NCBI RefSeq assembly: GCF_000719265.1 | Contig: NZ_JOFL01000018.1 | Coordinates: 95,418 to 159,417 of the forward strand | Length of the DNA stretch: 64,000 nucleotides | Direction: 5' to 3' | DNA from: Streptomyces roseoverticillatus | GTDB lineage: Bacteria > Actinomycetota > Actinomycetes > Streptomycetales > Streptomycetaceae | Shown here: piece after piece, positions 61,245 to 64,000 of the stretch | How positions within the stretch are numbered: position 1 is the stretch's first letter | How the letters are laid out: every line of letters begins with the position of its first letter | Made by a program: the position numbers and the translations under genes | Notes under the pieces: model-generated | What the model was told of the DNA's origin: nothing | Databases searched by the model: none | Seen by the model: the letters and a program-made list of their open reading frames with translations, nothing else

Positions 61245-61256
61245 CTACGCGCGTAG
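61245..61256. promoter_or_regulatory. CTACGCGCGTAG operator before deoC
   Basis: A perfect palindrome lies 19 bp upstream of the deoC ATG (minus strand). It is followed outward by GCGCGTGTACA, a partial second copy as seen before the ABC ATPase. Confidence 0.7.
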
Positions 61257-61403
61257 CGCGTGTACACCCCTGCAGGAGTCGGCGCTCTTCCGAGCGGGTG
61301 ATCACGTGGTGGCGAGGGGGTGATCGCGTGGTGATCGACTCGTGGCCCGGTGGTGCGGGGTGGCCGTCCGGCCCGGGCGTGGGGTACGCGGGGGCATCCC
61401 CTT

Positions 61404-61452
61404 CCGCCGCAGTGGCGCGCAGCCACGACGGTGGAATCCGGCGGTGCCGGAC
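61404..61452. repeat. half copy of the palindromic intergenic element (copy D)
   Basis: CCGCCGCAGTGGCGCGCAG followed by CCGGCGGTGCCGGA matches the right arm of copy B in order and spacing. A matching left arm is not seen. Confidence 0.45.
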
Positions 61453-61530
61453 GTGCTTCGCGGCTCGGCCGCGGGTGTCCCGGGCGCTGCGCCCGAGGTC
61501 CCCGCCGGAGGCGTCAGGCACAATCTGCCC

Positions 61531-62091
61531 ATGACGAGCCCTAGCCCCGAACAGGAATTCGCCGACAGGCGCTACCGCTCGCCCGCCGGCATCGCCGGCG
61601 GCGTGCTGCTGCTCGCCCTCGCCGGCTGGCTGGGCGGCGACGCCGCGGCCCGCGGCGAGGGCCGTACGCCCTGGCTGGCCCTGGCCGGCCTGCTGTGCGT
61701 CGTCCCGCTCATCATCGCCTTCACGCTGCGGCCCGCCGTCTTCGCGGGCGCCTCGCGGCTGCTCGTGCGGAACCCGTTCCGGACGATCACGCTGCCGTGG
61801 GCGGCGGTGGACGCGGTGCGGGCCGGGTACTCCAGCGAGGTGCTGGCCGGGGGCTCCACGTACCAGCTGTGGGCCGTGCCGGTGTCCCTGAGGAAGCGCA
61901 AGCGCGCGGCCCGGAGCGGGGCGGAGGCGGCACCCGCCGACCAGACCGTCGCGGAGCTGCAGGAGCTTGCCGAGCGGGGCGCTTCGCGGGAGGACGCGAA
62001 GGGGGATGTCGTGGTGCGGTGGGCGTACGAGGTGCTGGTGCCCGCCGGAGTGGGGTTGGTGTTGTTCGTGGTGTTGCTGGTTATCGGCTGA
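61531..62091 (+). CDS. PH-domain membrane protein (Rv3632/DUF2581-like)
   Basis: The protein has 186 residues. Two adjacent N-terminal helices (GIAGGVLLLALAGWLGGDAA; LALAGLLCVVPLIIAFTL) are followed by a bacterial PH-type domain (LLVRNPFRTITLPWAAVDAV, then GGSTYQLWAVPVSLRKRKR) and a final C-terminal helix (VPAGVGLVLFVVLLVIG). The charged loop between the PH strands and last helix is Ala/Glu-rich. Such proteins are common in actinobacteria and uncharacterised. ATG 61531 is the only start near the conserved part. Confidence 0.78.
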   Translation: MTSPSPEQEFADRRYRSPAGIAGGVLLLALAGWLGGDAAARGEGRTPWLALAGLLCVVPLIIAFTLRPAVFAGASRLLVRNPFRTITLPWAAVDAVRAGYSSEVLAGGSTYQLWAVPVSLRKRKRAARSGAEAAPADQTVAELQELAERGASREDAKGDVVVRWAYEVLVPAGVGLVLFVVLLVIG

Positions 62092-62128
62092 CGGCTGGCA
62101 GCCGGCAGCCGGCGCCCCGAAATCCTGC

Positions 62129-62162
62129 GCCGGACGGGCTGAAATGTTTCAGCCCGTCCGGC
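62129..62162. terminator. bidirectional hairpin between convergent genes
   Basis: GCCGGACGGGCTGAA / TTCAGCCCGTCCGGC is a perfect 15-bp stem with loop ATGT. It lies midway between the PH-domain gene and the mutase gene. Confidence 0.8.
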
Positions 62163-62198
62163 GTTCGAGGACCGGGGTCCGGGGCGGGGCCCCGGGAA

Positions 62199-63899
62199 TC
62201 AGATGCCCGCTGCCTGCGACAGGTCCGTCTTGATCGCGGCCAGGACCTCCGCCGCCTTGGATCGCGCGCCCGCGAGTGCCGCCGCGTCCGCCACCGGAAT
62301 CACGACCTCCAGGTAACACTTGATCTTCGGCTCGGTGCCGCTCGGCCGCACGATCACCCGCGCGGCGGAGACCGTCCCCGACTCGTCACCGGCGAGGTGA
62401 TAGCGCAGGCCGTCCGTCGGCGGCAGCGACTCCGTGCCCTTCGACAGGTCCTCGGCGGACGTGATGTGCAGGCCCGCCAGAACCGTCGGCGGCTGCTCGC
62501 GCAGCCTCCGCATCGCGTCCGCGATCAGGGAGAGGTCCTGGACGCGCACCGACAGCTGGTCCGTGGCGTGCAGGCCGTGCTCGACCGCCAGGTCGTCCAG
62601 GAGGTCGCTGAGGGTGCGGCCGGACTCCTTGAGCTCCGCCGCCAGCTCGGCGATCAGCAGGGCCGCGGTGATGCCGTCCTTGTCGCGGACGCCCTCGGGG
62701 TCGACGCAGTAGCCGAGCGCCTCCTCGTAGGCGTAGCGCAGGCCGTCGACGCGGGCCAGCCACTTGAAGCCGGTCAGGGTCTCCGTGTACGGCGTGCCGG
62801 TGCTCGCGGCGGCGATGCGGGAGAGCAGGGAGGACGAGACGATCGTCGTGGTGAACGTGCCACGGGCGTTCTTGTGCACCAGGTGCGTGGCGAGCAGCGC
62901 GCCGACCTCGTCGCCGCGGAGCATGCGCCAGCCCTCGGTGCTGTCCGGGTCGGGGACGGCGACGGCGCAGCGGTCCGCGTCCGGGTCGTTGGCGATGATG
63001 ATGTCCGGCCGGGCCTCGCGGGCGGTGGCGAACGCCAGGTCCATGGCGCCCGGCTCCTCCGGGTTCGGGAACACCACGGTCGGGAAGTCCGGGTCCGGCT
63101 CGGCCTGGGCGGCGACGACGGTCGGGGCGGGGAAGCCGGCGCGCTCGAACGCGGCGGTCAGGACGTCGCGGCCGACGCCGTGCATGGGCGTGTAGACGAC
63201 GCGGACGTCGCGGGCGGAGCCGCCGGTCAGGACGGCGTCCGTGCGCTCCAGGTAGGCGCCGACGACGTCCTCGTAGCGGAGGGTCTCCCAGCCGGCGGAG
63301 GGGCGCGGGACGTCGTCCAGGCTCTTGATCGCGGCGATCTCGGCGGCGATCTCGGCGTCGGCCGGCGGCACGATCTGGGAGCCGTCGCCGAGGTAGACCT
63401 TGTAGCCGTTGTCGCGGGGCGGGTTGTGGCTCGCCGTGACCTCGATGCCGGCGACGGCGCCGAGGTGGCGGATCGCGAAGGCGAGGACGGGGGTGGGGAG
63501 CGGCTTGGGGAGGAGGACGGCCTTGAGGCCGGCGCCGACCATGACGGCGGCGGTGTCCAGGGCGAAGTCCGCGCTCTTGTAGCGGGCGTCGTAGCCGATG
63601 ACGACCGTGCCGGCAGTGTCGTCCCCCGCGGGGGTCCCCTGCTTCTTCAGGTACGCGGCGAGGCCCGCGGCTGCGCGGATGACGACGGAGCGGTTCATGC
63701 GCATGGGGCCGGCGCCGAGTTCGCCGCGGAGGCCGGCGGTGCCGAACTGGAGGGTGCCGGCGAAGCGGGCGGCGAGGTCGGCGGTGTCCCCGGTGGCCGC
63801 GCCGTCGATGAGCCGGGCGAGCTCCTCGCGGGTGTCGGGGTCGGGGTCCTCGGCGAGCCAGGTCCGGGCCTGGGCGATGAGGGCGTCGTCTCGCTCCAC
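62199..63899 (-). CDS. phosphohexomutase superfamily enzyme, PGM2-like (phosphogluco-/phosphopentomutase)
   Basis: This 566-residue alpha-D-phosphohexomutase has the phosphoserine loop EVTASHNPPRDNGYKVY, the metal loop NDPDADRCAVAV, the sugar-binding GDEVGALLA and EEALGYCVDPEGVRDKDG (in part), and the C-terminal phosphate loop VRPSGTEPKIKCYLE. SHNPxxxNGYKVY with length of about 560 marks the PGM2/PgcA branch, members of which interconvert (deoxy)ribose-1-P and -5-P as well as glucose phosphates. In this neighbourhood the phosphopentomutase reaction would connect DeoA to DeoC; annotation as phosphomannomutase is common. GTG 63899 has GGAG 8 bp upstream. Confidence 0.9.
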   Translation of the reverse strand: MERDDALIAQARTWLAEDPDPDTREELARLIDGAATGDTADLAARFAGTLQFGTAGLRGELGAGPMRMNRSVVIRAAAGLAAYLKKQGTPAGDDTAGTVVIGYDARYKSADFALDTAAVMVGAGLKAVLLPKPLPTPVLAFAIRHLGAVAGIEVTASHNPPRDNGYKVYLGDGSQIVPPADAEIAAEIAAIKSLDDVPRPSAGWETLRYEDVVGAYLERTDAVLTGGSARDVRVVYTPMHGVGRDVLTAAFERAGFPAPTVVAAQAEPDPDFPTVVFPNPEEPGAMDLAFATAREARPDIIIANDPDADRCAVAVPDPDSTEGWRMLRGDEVGALLATHLVHKNARGTFTTTIVSSSLLSRIAAASTGTPYTETLTGFKWLARVDGLRYAYEEALGYCVDPEGVRDKDGITAALLIAELAAELKESGRTLSDLLDDLAVEHGLHATDQLSVRVQDLSLIADAMRRLREQPPTVLAGLHITSAEDLSKGTESLPPTDGLRYHLAGDESGTVSAARVIVRPSGTEPKIKCYLEVVIPVADAAALAGARSKAAEVLAAIKTDLSQAAGI

Positions 63900-64000
63900 G
63901 GTGTCTCCTACGGAGGGTTCGGGGATATGGGGTCTGTGGTGAGGCGGGTCGGGGGCGGGGTGGGCCGGGCCCTCCGGGGCTGCATGATTTACGGGCCCTC
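63900..64000. other. upstream region of the mutase, to window end
   Basis: No gene is visible in these 101 bases apart from the mutase ribosome binding site. No copy of the CTACGCGCGTAG motif is present before the mutase. Confidence 0.4.

Overview
The window is GC-rich actinobacterial chromosome and almost certainly Streptomyces. Codon use is strongly G/C at third positions, GTG starts and 4-base stop/start overlaps are common, and several gene sets are Streptomyces hallmarks: an afsQ1-afsQ2-sigQ locus, a WhiJ/AbaA-like ATPase-Xre-DUF397 unit, and a sialic-acid-like cell-wall glycan cluster. Gene order resembles what I remember of the S. coelicolor core around SCO4869-SCO4916; this is recall, not a computed alignment.

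Layout. 1-6.6 kb: the end of a membrane protein, a stand-alone B12-type acyl-CoA mutase, a NarL-type two-component pair and a secreted peptidase-like hydrolase. 6.7-14.7 kb (minus strand): an accessory polymorphic-toxin operon in the order SseB-like protein, ESX-like partner, 1585-residue Rhs/YD-repeat protein with an ADP-ribosyltransferase-like tip, candidate immunity protein, decayed orphan ORF, SseB-DUF1266 protein. The tip and immunity genes are visibly poorer in GC than their surroundings. 14.8-18.1 kb: an amidase and the WhiJ/AbaA-like regulatory unit. 18.6-21.7 kb: gluconate regulator, kinase and permease. 22-25.2 kb: a lipoprotein and an FAD monooxygenase with a divergent TetR regulator. 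25.2-34.7 kb: glycan genes (acyltransferase, polysialyltransferase-like enzymes, glycosyltransferases, NeuA-HAD fusion, NeuB), probably for a Kdn/nonulosonate-containing wall polymer. 34.8-43.6 kb: an amidohydrolase, then a BMP-type nucleoside ABC importer with cytidine deaminase and thymidine phosphorylase. 43.8-49.5 kb: a secreted cysteine protease with a membrane-anchored partner, an acetyltransferase, an MFS/LysR pair and a hydrolase. 49.6-57.9 kb: adenosine deaminase, secreted proteins, VanZ, the lipoprotein-AfsQ2-AfsQ1/SigQ locus and a uridine-kinase-like protein. 57.9-64 kb: deoC with two aldehyde dehydrogenase genes, a PH-domain protein and a phosphohexo/pentomutase.

How it fits together. 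Import (36.4-41.8 kb), deamination (cdd, add), phosphorolysis (deoA), a PGM2-like mutase, deoC and an aldehyde dehydrogenase pair make a nearly complete nucleoside/deoxyribose catabolic route. Its units lie up to 25 kb apart but share a palindrome, CTACGCGCGTAG, just upstream of the lipoprotein gene (imperfect), the ABC ATPase, add and deoC. I read this as a dispersed regulon controlled by a regulator not encoded here.

The non-coding DNA is also unusual. A family of long palindromic elements sits in at least three intergenic gaps, with a fourth half copy. Two genes (gntP and the neuA-HAD fusion) have their 3' ends, stop codon included, tandemly re-copied into the downstream spacer. A 21-bp direct repeat upstream of the nucleoside importer resembles a site in the gluconate control region. 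Starts were moved from the longest ORF to the codon best supported by a ribosome binding site, operon overlap or family length.
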